A stretch of 64,000 bases of DNA from Clostridiales bacterium (GTDB taxonomy: Bacteria > Bacillota > Clostridia > Saccharofermentanales > Saccharofermentanaceae). Below the pieces are notes generated by a model. That model worked only from the letters and a program-made list of their open reading frames with translations. It did no database searches and was not told the DNA's origin. Shown here piece after piece: positions 40,869 through 50,043 of this stretch (the stretch's first letter is position 1; each line of letters opens with the position of its first letter). The translations under genes and the position numbers were made by a program. Location of the stretch: positions 62,001 through 126,000 of the forward strand of contig JAGCXQ010000005.1 in assembly GCA_017961235.1 (NCBI GenBank). The letters are read 5' to 3'.

Positions 40869-41557
40869 TACGAGTTGACCTCAAACTTATAACCTACGCC
40901 GTACACGGTGATAAGAGACCACGGAGCACCTTCATAATAGATCTTCTGACGGATACGCTTGATGTGGGTATCTACGGTACGTGTATCTCCGAAATAATCA
41001 TAGCCCCAGATCAGAGAAAGGATCTGCTCACGATCCATTACCTGACCGATGTGGGAAGCAAGAAGATGCAGGATCTCAACTTCCTTCGGCGTGCAGGGAA
41101 CGAGCTCGCCTTTGACCTTGACCTGATAGTTATCCAGATTGATCTCCAGTCCCTCAAAGCGCAGAAGAGATGTATTCTCCTGAGGCTCATTGATACGGCG
41201 GAGTACAGCCTTGATACGGGCAATAACTTCTCTCGGAGAGAAGGGCTTCACGATATAGTCATCCGCACCGAGCTCCAGACCAAGAACACGGTCGATCTCC
41301 TCACCCTTCGCGGTAAGGATGATGATCGGAGTGGATAATGTCTTTCTGATCTCGCGGCATACTTCGATACCGGTCTTTTCCGGCATCATGACGTCGAGTA
41401 TGATCAGATCCGGCTTATCGGAAGCGACATGTGCAAGAGCATCGCGTCCGTCGTAAGCGCTGGAATATGTAAAGTGTTCATTTTCAAAATACAGACCCAG
41501 GGACTCATGTACGACCGGGTCGTCATCGCAGATTAAAATATGAGGAGCAGTAGCCAT
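40868..41557 (-). CDS. OmpR/PhoB-family response regulator
   Basis: A 229-residue regulator: receiver domain (about 5-120) with the acidic pair at Asp11-Asp13, phospho-acceptor Asp55 in LIILDVMMPEKTG, and Lys in IVKPFSPREV. The winged-helix DNA-binding domain (about 130-228) has CTPKEVEILHLLASHIGQVMDR and WGYDYFGDTRTVDTHIKRIR (both shortened to motif length). The start is placed at ATG 41557 because AGAGGT lies 7 nt upstream; an in-frame start 27 bp earlier has no SD. It is paired with the histidine kinase immediately downstream. Confidence 0.94.
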   Translation of the reverse strand: MATAPHILICDDDPVVHESLGLYFENEHFTYSSAYDGRDALAHVASDKPDLIILDVMMPEKTGIEVCREIRKTLSTPIIILTAKGEEIDRVLGLELGADDYIVKPFSPREVIARIKAVLRRINEPQENTSLLRFEGLEINLDNYQVKVKGELVPCTPKEVEILHLLASHIGQVMDREQILSLIWGYDYFGDTRTVDTHIKRIRQKIYYEGAPWSLITVYGVGYKFEVNS

Positions 41558-41591
41558 TCGATTTACCTCTTTTATTAGCAACATTACATCT

Positions 41592-41621
41592 ATTATAATC
41601 TAAAAATCGATTTACAAACAA
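41592..41621 (-). promoter_or_regulatory. Promoter of the two-component operon
   Basis: On the minus strand, TTGTTT (41616-41621), 18-bp spacer and TATAAT (41592-41597), 35 bp before the regulator's ATG. Confidence 0.7.
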
Positions 41622-41643
41622 ACTTTTTTCAAATACAAGAAAA

Positions 41644-41652
41644 TGCTATACT
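41644..41652 (+). promoter_or_regulatory. Extended -10 promoter of the methyltransferase operon
   Basis: TGC-TATACT at 41644-41652, divergent from the two-component promoter and 65 bp before the start at 41717. Confidence 0.6.
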
Positions 41653-41716
41653 GATACCAAGTGTCGATGCGTCCGGTAAAGGCACAATCTTCGAAGGAAA
41701 TGAACGGAAAAAAGAT

Positions 41717-42625
41717 ATGTTTTTAGCGGATAGATGGCAGGATTTCGAATTACTCTACTGTGGTGAGGGGGAGAAATACGAACGTTGGGGAGATATTTAT
41801 CTTCAGCGTCCGGATCCGCAGGCGATCTGGCCGAAGACCGGGTATTCCGGCATGCAGGAAAAGCACTGGCCGAAGCCACATGCAGTCTATCACAGAAGTG
41901 AGAGCGGAGGAGGCCACTGGAGCAAGGAAAAACCAATGCCACAGAAGTGGAAGATCCACTACGATGCAGTAGGACGTCCGCTGACTTTTATCATCGAACC
42001 GACAAGCTTCAAGCACACGGGACTTTTCCCGGAACAGGCAGCCAATTGGGATTTCTGCGGAAACCTCATCAAAAAGGCTGTTGAGCAGGGAAGAAAACCA
42101 CGCATTCTCAATCTTTTTGCATATACGGGCGGAGCGACGATGGCTTTTGCAGCAGCAGGTGCGGCTGAAGTCGTGCATGTCGATGCCAGCAAGGGTATGG
42201 TACAGCGCGCCAAAGAAAACATGGTGGCCAGCGGTCTGGAGGACTGTTATATCCGTTTTATTGTGGAAGATTGCGGAAGATTTGTCGAAAGAGAGATCCG
42301 AAGAGGAAGAAAATACGATGGCATCATCATGGATCCGCCGGCATACGGCAGAGGTCCGTCCGGAGAGATGTGGAAGCTTGAAGATGCGCTTTTCCCACTG
42401 GTGGAGAAGTGTGAGCAGCTCATCTCGGATGATCCGCTTTTCTTCCTGATCAATTCCTATACTACGGGACTTTCTTCGATGGTCATCGAAGATATCCTGC
42501 GTCTGGCGGTCAAGTCAAAGCATGGTGGCAAAGTCATCTCGGAGGAACTGGGACTTCCTTGCACGAAGATGGACGCGGTCCTTCCTTGTGGAAGTACCGG
42601 AAGATGGACGAAAGAGGAGATCTGA
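41717..42625 (+). CDS. Class I SAM-dependent RNA methyltransferase (RlmI/RlmL-K like)
   Basis: A 302-residue methyltransferase. The SAM-binding motif is LNLFAYTGGATMAFAAAGA (about 136-154), then VVHVDASKGMV (motif II) and the catalytic-loop motif IMDPPAYGRGPSG (about 211-223), where DPPxYG-type loops mark RNA base methyltransferases of the RlmI/RlmK kind. There is no PUA domain, unlike RlmI itself; instead an aromatic N-terminal segment (about 1-75) is present. An rRNA target is inferred, supported by the coupled pseudouridine synthase downstream. The SD is weak (GGAAAAAAG), and the ATG at 41701 is followed by a stop after eight codons. Confidence 0.85.
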   Translation: MFLADRWQDFELLYCGEGEKYERWGDIYLQRPDPQAIWPKTGYSGMQEKHWPKPHAVYHRSESGGGHWSKEKPMPQKWKIHYDAVGRPLTFIIEPTSFKHTGLFPEQAANWDFCGNLIKKAVEQGRKPRILNLFAYTGGATMAFAAAGAAEVVHVDASKGMVQRAKENMVASGLEDCYIRFIVEDCGRFVEREIRRGRKYDGIIMDPPAYGRGPSGEMWKLEDALFPLVEKCEQLISDDPLFFLINSYTTGLSSMVIEDILRLAVKSKHGGKVISEELGLPCTKMDAVLPCGSTGRWTKEEI

Positions 42626-42626
42626 G

Positions 42627-43331
42627 ATGGAGAAGTATCCCGAGATCCTCTTTGAGGACAACCACCTTCTGGTGGCGGTCAAGCCGGCGGGAATACTCTC
42701 GCAGAGCGACACGACGGGGGCCCCGGATATGCTTACTCTTTTAAAGGCATATCTGGTGGAGAAATATAACAAACCGGGAGAAGCCTATCTGGGGCTTCTT
42801 CACAGACTGGACCGTCCTGTTTGCGGCGTGATGGTCTTCGCCAAGACCAGTAAATGCGCAGGAAGGATCAGCGAACAGATCCGGAACAGGACAGTAAAGA
42901 AGAAGTACCGCGCGATCGTGTATGGTGCTTTTGAAGAGAAAAAAGGTGAAGTCAGATCGTATCTTCTGAAGAATAGTAAGACCAATCTGGTGGATGTTTT
43001 TCAGAACAGGGCGGATGCGCCCAAAGACGCAAAGGAGTGCTCTCTGGACTACGAAGTCATTGGAGAGGGAAGGATCGCAGGGGTACCGGTATCGCTTCTT
43101 TCGATCGATCTTCACACGGGGCGGTCTCATCAGATCCGCGCCCAGCTCTCGTCGATCGGACATCCGATCGTCGGAGACCGTAAATACGGGAAAGGACCGA
43201 ACCGGTTTTCCGGGGATATCCTTCTTCAGTCCTACCATCTTGAGGTGGACCATCCCGTATCGCATGAGAGAATGGTATTTGAGATACCGCTCTCCGGCGA
43301 AGAACCCTGGAATCAATTTGCAAAGGAGTGA
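42627..43331 (+). CDS. RluA-family pseudouridine synthase (no S4 domain)
   Basis: A 234-residue RluA/RluD-type enzyme. The catalytic Asp62 lies in LLHRLDRPVCGVMVFAKT, followed by the KKYRAIVYG strand and the C-terminal HTGRSHQIRAQL and HPIVGDRKYG motifs. The missing S4 domain puts it with RluA/RluC-minimal or YabO/YqcB-like members, so the modified position cannot be named. The start ATG 42627 lies one base after the methyltransferase stop with GAGGAGATCTG before it, which couples the two RNA-modification genes. Confidence 0.9.
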   Translation: MEKYPEILFEDNHLLVAVKPAGILSQSDTTGAPDMLTLLKAYLVEKYNKPGEAYLGLLHRLDRPVCGVMVFAKTSKCAGRISEQIRNRTVKKKYRAIVYGAFEEKKGEVRSYLLKNSKTNLVDVFQNRADAPKDAKECSLDYEVIGEGRIAGVPVSLLSIDLHTGRSHQIRAQLSSIGHPIVGDRKYGKGPNRFSGDILLQSYHLEVDHPVSHERMVFEIPLSGEEPWNQFAKE

Positions 43332-43335
43332 GGTA

Positions 43336-43959
43336 ATGGCGGAAGAATTTGTAATCACGAAAGAACAAAGAGATGAGAATCAAAAGAAGATCACGGAGCT
43401 TCTTTTATCAACCAAACGTCCCGGCATGGAGCGGCTCGTCGAGTGGATCGTTACGAAGACGGATTTTTTTACCGCGCCGGCATCCACGAAATACCATCTG
43501 AATTGTGAAGGCGGCCTGGCACTTCACAGCCTTCACGTGTATCAGCGCCTTTCCGAAAAAGTGGCAGCGGGACTTATTAAAATCGAGCAGGATACAGTGA
43601 TCATCACATCGCTCCTGCATGATCTGTGTAAAGTGAATTTTTATGTGAAAGAAACTAAAAACGTAAAGGAGGGTACCAAGATCAACCAGTACGGCAAGGA
43701 AGTTGCCAACTGGGTAGAAAAAGAAGTGTGGGGGATCAAGGATTCTTTCCCGGTAGGCCACGGAGAGAAATCCTGCTGGTATATCCAGAACTTTATCCGT
43801 CTCAAAGCGGAAGAATATGCCATGATCCGGCTGCACATGGGACCGGATAAGAACACTTACCCGGATCCGTTTTCCGAGACAGCAAAGATTTATCCATCAG
43901 TAGTGGCTATTTTTACATCAGACATCGAATCAGCATACATTTTGGAGGAAAAACAATGA
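43336..43959 (+). CDS. HD-domain protein
   Basis: A 207-residue HD-superfamily protein. Metal-binding residues are seen in GGLALHSLHVY (His) and SLLHDLCK (His-Asp), with later His/Asp in VGHGEKS and RLHMGP giving a plausible full set. The size and the N-terminal LLSTKRPGMERLVEWI helix fit small HD hydrolases that act on nucleotides or RNA ends. The ATG 43336 is chosen because GGAGTGAGGT lies just upstream, and it sits 4 bp after the RluA-family gene. Its stop overlaps the next ATG by four bases. Confidence 0.82.
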   Translation: MAEEFVITKEQRDENQKKITELLLSTKRPGMERLVEWIVTKTDFFTAPASTKYHLNCEGGLALHSLHVYQRLSEKVAAGLIKIEQDTVIITSLLHDLCKVNFYVKETKNVKEGTKINQYGKEVANWVEKEVWGIKDSFPVGHGEKSCWYIQNFIRLKAEEYAMIRLHMGPDKNTYPDPFSETAKIYPSVVAIFTSDIESAYILEEKQ

Positions 43960-45950
43960 TCTATTACGTGGACCAGAACACAAAATCCCAGGGCTGCGGT
44001 ACGAAGGACCATCCGTTCCTTACGATCTCCGCAGCAGCGAAAGTCGCAAAACCGGGTGATGAAGTACTCGTCATGCCGGGGGTATATCGCGAATATGTCG
44101 ATCCTGCGAATGCGGGAACAGAAGATGCCCGCATCACATACCGTTCCGTCGAGCCTTTAAAGGCTGTCATTACAGGTGCCGAGATCGTGAAGGGCTGGGA
44201 GAAATATAAGGGAAAGACCTGGAAAGTCGAGATCGATAACGGGATCTTCGGATCTTATAACCCATACGATACAAGGATCGGCGGCGACTGGTATTTCTGG
44301 CACCGTCATCCGCATACAGGATGCGTCTATATCAATGATGTCGCACTCTATGAGGCAGACACACTGGAAGACTGCTTAAAGGGCGAGAAGGATCCCGCTT
44401 CCTGGGAGCCGGAAAACTCCACACGTAAGTGGTACTGCGAGCAGAAAGACGCAAAGACCGTAATCTACGCGAACTTCCAGGGAAAAGATCCGAATAAGGC
44501 CAAGGTCGAGATCAATGTAAGAAGAAACTGCTTCTTCCCGAGTAAGACCGGTGTCGGATATATCACACTTTCCGGATTCACCGTGAATAAGGCTGCGACC
44601 ACATGGGCACCGCCGGCGGCATTCCAGGATGGTATGATCGGCCCGCACTGGAGTAAGGGCTGGATCATCGAGGATTGCGAAGTTAGCCACAGCCGCTGCT
44701 GCGGTATTTCTCTGGGTAAGTATCTCGATCCGGAGAATGACCACTATTTCACAAAATACAGAGTGAAGAGCCCGACACAGATGGAGCGTGACGCTGTCTG
44801 CCGTGGCCAGTATCACGGATGGCTCAAGGAGAACATCGGATCTCATATCGTCCGCCGCTGCCATATCCATCACTGCGAGCAGACCGGTATCGTCGGAAGA
44901 ATGGGCTGCGTTTTCTCGATCATCGAGGATAACCACATCCACAACATCAATAATATGATGGAGGTCGGCGGCGCTGAGATCGCCGGTATCAAGCTTCATG
45001 CCGCGATCGACGTTATCATGAGAAGAAACCACGTGCATCACTGTACAATGGGTCTTTGGTGCGACTGGCAGGCACAGGGTACGATCCTCTCGCAGAACCT
45101 TCTGCACGATAACCATACCCCGTCCTTTGCCAAGCGGATCCCGGGTACCATCATGAGCCAGGATATTTTCATCGAGGTTGGTCATGGCCCGACGCTCGTA
45201 GATAACAACATCATGCTCAGTAAGGCATCTCTCCGTCTCGCGACAGAGGGCGTCGCTGTAGTGAATAACCTGATCTGCGGTGCGTTCCAGGCGATCGGAG
45301 AAGGTACGGATGAATTCGTATCCGGGAAGAACCAGCCCCGCTATACACCGTATCATTTCCCACACAGAACAGAAGTCATGGGCTTCATGAGTATCCTGCA
45401 CGGCGATGACCGTTTCTATAACAACATCATCATCCAGAAGTGGCCGATCGAAGAATGCCCGAAGGATGAGAACCCGATGTTCTTTGATAAGCAGGAAGCA
45501 GGCACATTCCAGTTCGATGAGTATCCGACCTACAAAGAGTGGATCGATTCGTTCCATCTGGATGAGCCGATGGCCTATGAGCATAAGATCATGGAGAAGC
45601 ATTTCCAGCATCTGCCGGTATGGATCGACAGCAATGTCTATTTCAATGGCGCGAAGCCGTGGAAAAAGGAGAGAAACAAGCTTGTTGTCAAGAGATTTAA
45701 GGCAACCGCAGATGTTGTCGAGAGAAACGGCAAGTATGTCCTGGTCACCAATATTTTCAGCAAGGTGAAGGATCTGCCGTGCGGTATCATCAATACAGAC
45801 ATTCTCGGAAAGGCATTCCAGCCGGAGCAGAGATTCGAGAATACAGATGGTTCCGATATTGTATTTAACTACGATTATTTCGGAAAAGACCGTGGCGTGA
45901 CAACGATCGCGGGTCCTTTTGCCGAGGCAAAGGAAGAATACATTCTGTAA
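43956..45950 (+). CDS. GH120 beta-xylosidase
   Basis: A 664-residue right-handed parallel beta-helix enzyme without a signal peptide, so it acts inside the cell on imported xylo-oligosaccharides. It matches what I remember of GH120 XylC from Thermoanaerobacterium along most of its length: HPFLTISAAAKVAKPGDEV, PGVYREYV, YANFQGKDPNKAKVEINVRR, WAPPAAFQDGMIGPHWSKGW, EIAGIKLHAAIDV. The nucleophile is Asp370 in LWCDWQAQGT and the acid/base is Glu407 in DIFIEVGHGP, both conserved. It is translationally coupled (ATGA) to an HD-domain gene in an operon of RNA-modification genes, an unusual place for a xylanolytic enzyme; no transporter is adjacent. Confidence 0.92.
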   Translation: MIYYVDQNTKSQGCGTKDHPFLTISAAAKVAKPGDEVLVMPGVYREYVDPANAGTEDARITYRSVEPLKAVITGAEIVKGWEKYKGKTWKVEIDNGIFGSYNPYDTRIGGDWYFWHRHPHTGCVYINDVALYEADTLEDCLKGEKDPASWEPENSTRKWYCEQKDAKTVIYANFQGKDPNKAKVEINVRRNCFFPSKTGVGYITLSGFTVNKAATTWAPPAAFQDGMIGPHWSKGWIIEDCEVSHSRCCGISLGKYLDPENDHYFTKYRVKSPTQMERDAVCRGQYHGWLKENIGSHIVRRCHIHHCEQTGIVGRMGCVFSIIEDNHIHNINNMMEVGGAEIAGIKLHAAIDVIMRRNHVHHCTMGLWCDWQAQGTILSQNLLHDNHTPSFAKRIPGTIMSQDIFIEVGHGPTLVDNNIMLSKASLRLATEGVAVVNNLICGAFQAIGEGTDEFVSGKNQPRYTPYHFPHRTEVMGFMSILHGDDRFYNNIIIQKWPIEECPKDENPMFFDKQEAGTFQFDEYPTYKEWIDSFHLDEPMAYEHKIMEKHFQHLPVWIDSNVYFNGAKPWKKERNKLVVKRFKATADVVERNGKYVLVTNIFSKVKDLPCGIINTDILGKAFQPEQRFENTDGSDIVFNYDYFGKDRGVTTIAGPFAEAKEEYIL

Positions 45951-45976
45951 CTTCTGCTTAAATGCGAAATGAAAGG

Positions 45977-46016
45977 ACGTTCCCGTCTCTAAAACAAGTG
46001 GCGGGAACGTTTTTTT
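45977..46016 (+). terminator. Terminator after the GH120 gene
   Basis: ACGTTCCCG (45977-45985) pairs with CGGGAACGT (46002-46010), followed by seven T. Confidence 0.92.
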
Positions 46017-46075
46017 GTCATTTTTGACGAAATTCTCCTTATAATATAAAAAATATACTCACAAATGGCTTCGTA

Positions 46076-46084
46076 TGTTATAAT
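46076..46084 (+). promoter_or_regulatory. Extended -10 promoter of the ileS operon
   Basis: TGT-TATAAT at 46076-46084, about 34 bp before ileS. The short leader leaves no room for a T-box riboswitch. A TTGACG (46024) with a TATAAT only 10 bp later is not a usable pair. Confidence 0.6.
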
Positions 46085-46117
46085 GACGGGAGCTTTTGGA
46101 AAAGTAGAGGTTTTACT

Positions 46118-49100
46118 ATGTATAAAAAAGTATCGCCGGATATGAAGTTTATCGATCGCGAGAAGGAAGTACTGGCTTTCTGGAAAGCAAATGACATCCA
46201 GAAGAAGTCGATCCGTCCGGAAAAGGACGGAACTCCTAATTTTACGCTGTATGACGGCCCGCCGACAGCAAACGGCAAGCCGCACATCGGACATATTAAG
46301 ACCCGTGTAATTAAGGACGTCGTTCCGAGATACCATACCATGAAGGGTGAGCACGTTCAGTTTAAGGCGGGCTGGGATACACACGGCCTTCCGGTTGAGC
46401 TGGAAGTAGAGAAGATGCTCGGTATCAACGGTAAGCCTCAGATCGAGGAATACGGTGTAGAGCCATTCATCAAAAAGTGTAAGGAATCTGTCTGGAAGTA
46501 TAAGGAAGAATGGGAGCAGATGTCTGACCGTGTAGGTTTCTGGGCAGACATGGAGCACCCGTATGTAACATACGACAACACATACATCGAGTCCGAGTGG
46601 TGGGCGCTGAAGACTCTGTGGGATAAGGGAATGCTCTATAAAGGCCATAAGATCGTTCCTTACTGCCCGAGATGCGGTACTGCGCTTTCGAGCCACGAGG
46701 TTGCTCAGGGATATAAGGCGGTAAAAGAGAACTCCGTATTCGTACGCTTTAAGACAGTAGGCGAAGAGGATACCTACTTCGCAGCATGGACGACCACACC
46801 GTGGACACTTCCGTCCAACGTCGCTCTCTGCGTAAGCCCGACGGATGAGTATGTGAAGATCGCTGTCCCGAAGGATCTTGACGGTACAGAGAAGAAGGTC
46901 ATGTACTATATGGCCGGATGCCTCGTCCCGCAGCTCTTTGATGAGTATGAGATCATCGAGAGATATCAGGGAACCGATCTTGTCGGAAAGAAATATGAAT
47001 CCCTCTTCCCGTATTCGGAAGATGAAGTGAAAAAGAGCAGAAAAGAAGCCTTCAAGGTTTGTGCGGACAGCTACGTTACGATGAGTGACGGTACCGGTAT
47101 CGTTCATATCGCACCGGCATTTGGTGAAGATGACGCCCGTGTCGGCCGTGACAATGACCTGCCGTTCGTACAGCTCGTTAAGGAAGACGGTACGCTTCCG
47201 GAGGCATGTGATGAATTTGCCGGCCTTTTCGTAAAAGATGCGGATCCGCTCATCATCAAAAAACTTAACATGGAAGGCAAGCTCCTGAAGAAGATGCCTT
47301 ATGAGCATGACTATCCGTTCTGCTGGAGATGCGATACTCCGCTCATCTACTATGCAAGATCTTCCTGGTTCATCGCTATGACAAAGGTCAAGGATGCCCT
47401 CGTGAAGAGCAACCGTATGGCGAACTGGTATCCGGAAACGATCCGTGACGGCCGTATGGGCAACTTCCTTGAGAACGTTGTTGACTGGGGTATCTCCCGT
47501 GAGCGTTACTGGGGTACGCCGCTTCCGGTATGGGAGTGTGAATGCGGACACCGTGAGTGCATCGGTTCTATCGAAGAACTGAAGGCAAAATCTACCGACT
47601 GCCCGGATGAGATCGAGCTGCATAAGCCTTATGTAGATAATGTACATGTTACATGTGAGAAGTGCGGCAAGCCGATGACACGTGTTTCTGAGGTTATCGA
47701 CTGCTGGTTCGACAGTGGTGCGATGCCGTTTGCCCAGTTCCACTATCCTTTCGAGAACAAGGAGTTCTTCGAGTCTCACTATCCGTGCCAGTTCATCTCT
47801 GAGGCACTTGACCAGACACGTGGATGGTTCTATTCGCTTCTTGCGATCAGCACACAGCTGTTCGGCAGATCTCCGTTTGAGAACGTCATCGTTATGGGTC
47901 TCGTTCAGGATAAGGACGGTATCAAGATGAGTAAGCATAAGGGCAACGTTGTTGACCCGTGGGATATCCTGAACCGTCAGGGCGCCGATGCGGCAAGATG
48001 GTACTTCTACAGTGCCAATGCACCGTGGCTGCCGTCCCGTTTCGACCATAGCAACGTGGATAAGATCCTCGGTAAGTTCATGGGTACGCTCTGGAATACA
48101 TATTCCTTCTATATCCTCTATGCGGAGATCGATCAGTTCGATCCGACCAAGTACTCTCTCGAGTACGATAAGCTCTCCGTTATGGATAAGTGGATCCTGT
48201 CCAGACTCGCTTCTCTGGAGAAGATCGTAGATAGCAAGATGCAGGGCTATGACATCACCGGTGCCTCCCGTCTGATGGAGACATTTGTAGATGACCTGTC
48301 GAACTGGTATGTACGCCGCGGCCGTGAAAGATACTGGGGCGGAGATATGACACAGGATAAGATCAATGCTTTCATGACGCTTTATACTGCTCTCGAGCAG
48401 TTCACACGTCTTGCCGCTCCGTTTATCCCGTTCATGACAGAGTCCATCTACCAGAACCTCGTTCGTTCTGTGGATGAGAATGCTCCGATGTCGATCCATA
48501 TGTGCGACTATCCGGTAGCAAATGAGGCCTGGATCAATGAGGAACTCGAGCGTAACATGGATGATGTCCAGCAGATCGTTACTCTTGCACTTTCCTGCCG
48601 CCAGCAGGCAAATCTCAAGATCCGTCAGCCGCTCAGCAAACTCTATGCTGTTTGTGAGGATGAGCTTCCTGAGGAGTACCAGTCGATCATCAAAGAAGAA
48701 CTGAATGTGCACGAAGTCGTTTTCCTGAAGGATGCTTCGACACTTCTGGATTATAAGTTTAAGCCGCAGCTGAGAACTCTCGGAAGAAAACTCGGCGCGA
48801 AGCTCAATGCTGCCAAGGAAGTCATCGCGGCTCTCCCGGGTAAGGAGACCATGGCTGCTCTTGAGGCAGATGGCAAGATCACGATCGAAGTCGAAGGCGA
48901 GTCTTTCGAGCTCCTGACAGAAGATCTCCTGGTTGAGAACGTTCAGCCGGAAGGCCTCTCCACGCAGGCAGATAAGGGCTTCACAGTATCCCTGGATACA
49001 AAGCTTGATGATGCGCTGATCGAAGAAGGCTTCGTCCGTGAGATCGTTTCCAAGATCCAGAATCAGAGAAAGAGCTCCGGATTTGAGGTTACAGACCGTA

Positions 49101-49270
49101 TCACTGTGAAGTATTCCTGTGATGAGAAACTGAAGAACGTATTTGCCAAGTATGGCGATCAGATCGCTAAGGATGTCCTTGCTACGGAGATCTCGGAAGG
49201 TTCCGATGATGATTCCAAGGAATGGGATATCAACGGTGAGAAAGTAAAGCTTTCTCTTGCCAAGGTGTAA
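46118..49270 (+). CDS. ileS: Isoleucyl-tRNA synthetase
   Basis: Class I synthetase, 1050 residues, of the long IleS2-like type. The HIGH signature is in GKPHIGHIKTR (about 53-63), the editing (CP1) domain carries WTTTPWTLPSNVAL, and the KMSKS loop is KMSKHKGN (about 606-613). The C-terminal domain of about 230 residues includes the DALIEEGFVREIVSKIQN helix found in IleS2 of Clostridia and eukaryote-like IleRS, often tied to mupirocin tolerance. No C-terminal zinc finger of the E. coli type is seen. It heads a run of genes on the same strand. There is no T-box leader. Confidence 0.97.
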   Translation: MYKKVSPDMKFIDREKEVLAFWKANDIQKKSIRPEKDGTPNFTLYDGPPTANGKPHIGHIKTRVIKDVVPRYHTMKGEHVQFKAGWDTHGLPVELEVEKMLGINGKPQIEEYGVEPFIKKCKESVWKYKEEWEQMSDRVGFWADMEHPYVTYDNTYIESEWWALKTLWDKGMLYKGHKIVPYCPRCGTALSSHEVAQGYKAVKENSVFVRFKTVGEEDTYFAAWTTTPWTLPSNVALCVSPTDEYVKIAVPKDLDGTEKKVMYYMAGCLVPQLFDEYEIIERYQGTDLVGKKYESLFPYSEDEVKKSRKEAFKVCADSYVTMSDGTGIVHIAPAFGEDDARVGRDNDLPFVQLVKEDGTLPEACDEFAGLFVKDADPLIIKKLNMEGKLLKKMPYEHDYPFCWRCDTPLIYYARSSWFIAMTKVKDALVKSNRMANWYPETIRDGRMGNFLENVVDWGISRERYWGTPLPVWECECGHRECIGSIEELKAKSTDCPDEIELHKPYVDNVHVTCEKCGKPMTRVSEVIDCWFDSGAMPFAQFHYPFENKEFFESHYPCQFISEALDQTRGWFYSLLAISTQLFGRSPFENVIVMGLVQDKDGIKMSKHKGNVVDPWDILNRQGADAARWYFYSANAPWLPSRFDHSNVDKILGKFMGTLWNTYSFYILYAEIDQFDPTKYSLEYDKLSVMDKWILSRLASLEKIVDSKMQGYDITGASRLMETFVDDLSNWYVRRGRERYWGGDMTQDKINAFMTLYTALEQFTRLAAPFIPFMTESIYQNLVRSVDENAPMSIHMCDYPVANEAWINEELERNMDDVQQIVTLALSCRQQANLKIRQPLSKLYAVCEDELPEEYQSIIKEELNVHEVVFLKDASTLLDYKFKPQLRTLGRKLGAKLNAAKEVIAALPGKETMAALEADGKITIEVEGESFELLTEDLLVENVQPEGLSTQADKGFTVSLDTKLDDALIEEGFVREIVSKIQNQRKSSGFEVTDRITVKYSCDEKLKNVFAKYGDQIAKDVLATEISEGSDDDSKEWDINGEKVKLSLAKV

Positions 49271-49292
49271 TACTGTAAGTTAGGAAGAAGAT

Positions 49293-50033
49293 ATGTTATT
49301 TAGAATTTTACAATCGGATGCACCTATGTCTGAAAAGATCATCGAGCTGACCTTGATGATCATGGTGCTTTCGTTTACATTCTCTGTCCATGAATTCATG
49401 CATGCATGGGTCGCGGAAAAGATGGGGGATGACACGCCGAGAAGACAGGGCAGGATCACGCTGAACCCGCTGGCGCATTTTGATCCTCTGGGAACCATTA
49501 TGCTCCTTTTTGCCGGGTTCGGCTGGGCGAAGCCTGTCCAGTATAATCCTAATAACCTGAAGAAATTTAAAAGATCTACTTGTGAGCGGCTTATCAGCCT
49601 GGCGGGTGTTTTCGCAAACTATGTGACAGCGGTCATTTCCTCTTTGCTTATGGTCTTTGTCCTGGCATTCTTTGTAAAGAACCCCACAACCAGCAGAGGC
49701 GCGGCTCTTGCGGAAACGGTCCTTATTGAGTTCATCTATTACTTAAGAGAATATGGATTCCTTTTCATGGCGTTCAATCTTATTCCGATTCCGCCACTGG
49801 ATGGATACCGTTTCCTTTCCACATATATTCCGTATAAGTGGAGACAGACCTTTGAATCGATTTCCCAGTATAGCTACTATATATTCTTCGCACTGATCAT
49901 GATGGACCGTTTCACGGACGTCAGTATCCTCCAGAAACTCGTTTACTGGATCGCGTTCCCGTTCCGATGGCCGATCGACAAGATCTGCGGACAGCTCCTT
50001 TGGAATTTAGTCGGAAAAACATTAATCATATAA
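49293..50033 (+). CDS. Site-2 protease family (M50) membrane metalloprotease
   Basis: A 246-residue membrane protein with HEFMH at residues 33-37 (HExxH), the LNPLAHFDPLGT segment in the first loop and the second metal-site motif NLIPIPPLDGYR (about 161-172, NPxPPLDG type). Several hydrophobic helices surround them. This is the small, single-domain S2P kind common in Bacillota (YwhC-like); no PDZ domain is present. The substrate is unknown. It lies 22 bp after ileS and 10 bp before trpS. RBS AGGAAG. Confidence 0.9.
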   Translation: MLFRILQSDAPMSEKIIELTLMIMVLSFTFSVHEFMHAWVAEKMGDDTPRRQGRITLNPLAHFDPLGTIMLLFAGFGWAKPVQYNPNNLKKFKRSTCERLISLAGVFANYVTAVISSLLMVFVLAFFVKNPTTSRGAALAETVLIEFIYYLREYGFLFMAFNLIPIPPLDGYRFLSTYIPYKWRQTFESISQYSYYIFFALIMMDRFTDVSILQKLVYWIAFPFRWPIDKICGQLLWNLVGKTLII

Positions 50034-50043
50034 AGAGGTAAAC

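Noticed and set aside
42522..42626. Upstream extension of the RluA-family gene inside the methyltransferase gene
   Set aside because: No SD there, and the added residues do not belong to the family; ATG 42627 has GAGGAG in front.
42994..43335. N-terminal extension of the HD-domain protein
   Set aside because: It overlaps the RluA-family gene in another frame and is a shadow; GGAGTGAGGT places the start at 43336.
44376..45611. Minus-strand open frame inside the GH120 gene
   Set aside because: Shadow of the beta-xylosidase coding strand; no start signal and no family resemblance.
46024..46045. TTGACG...TATAAT as the ileS promoter
   Set aside because: The spacer is only 10 bp, too short for sigma-A; the extended -10 at 46076 is better.
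46017..46117. T-box riboswitch before ileS
   Set aside because: The leader is only about 30 nt from the likely start site, with no specifier stem or T-box sequence. The trpS and gltX leaders are also too short.
45989..48712. Very long open frame (about 900 codons) on the minus strand
   Set aside because: It lies entirely antisense to ileS, whose motifs are unambiguous; it has no RBS or recognisable domain and is a by-product of the sense strand's codon bias.
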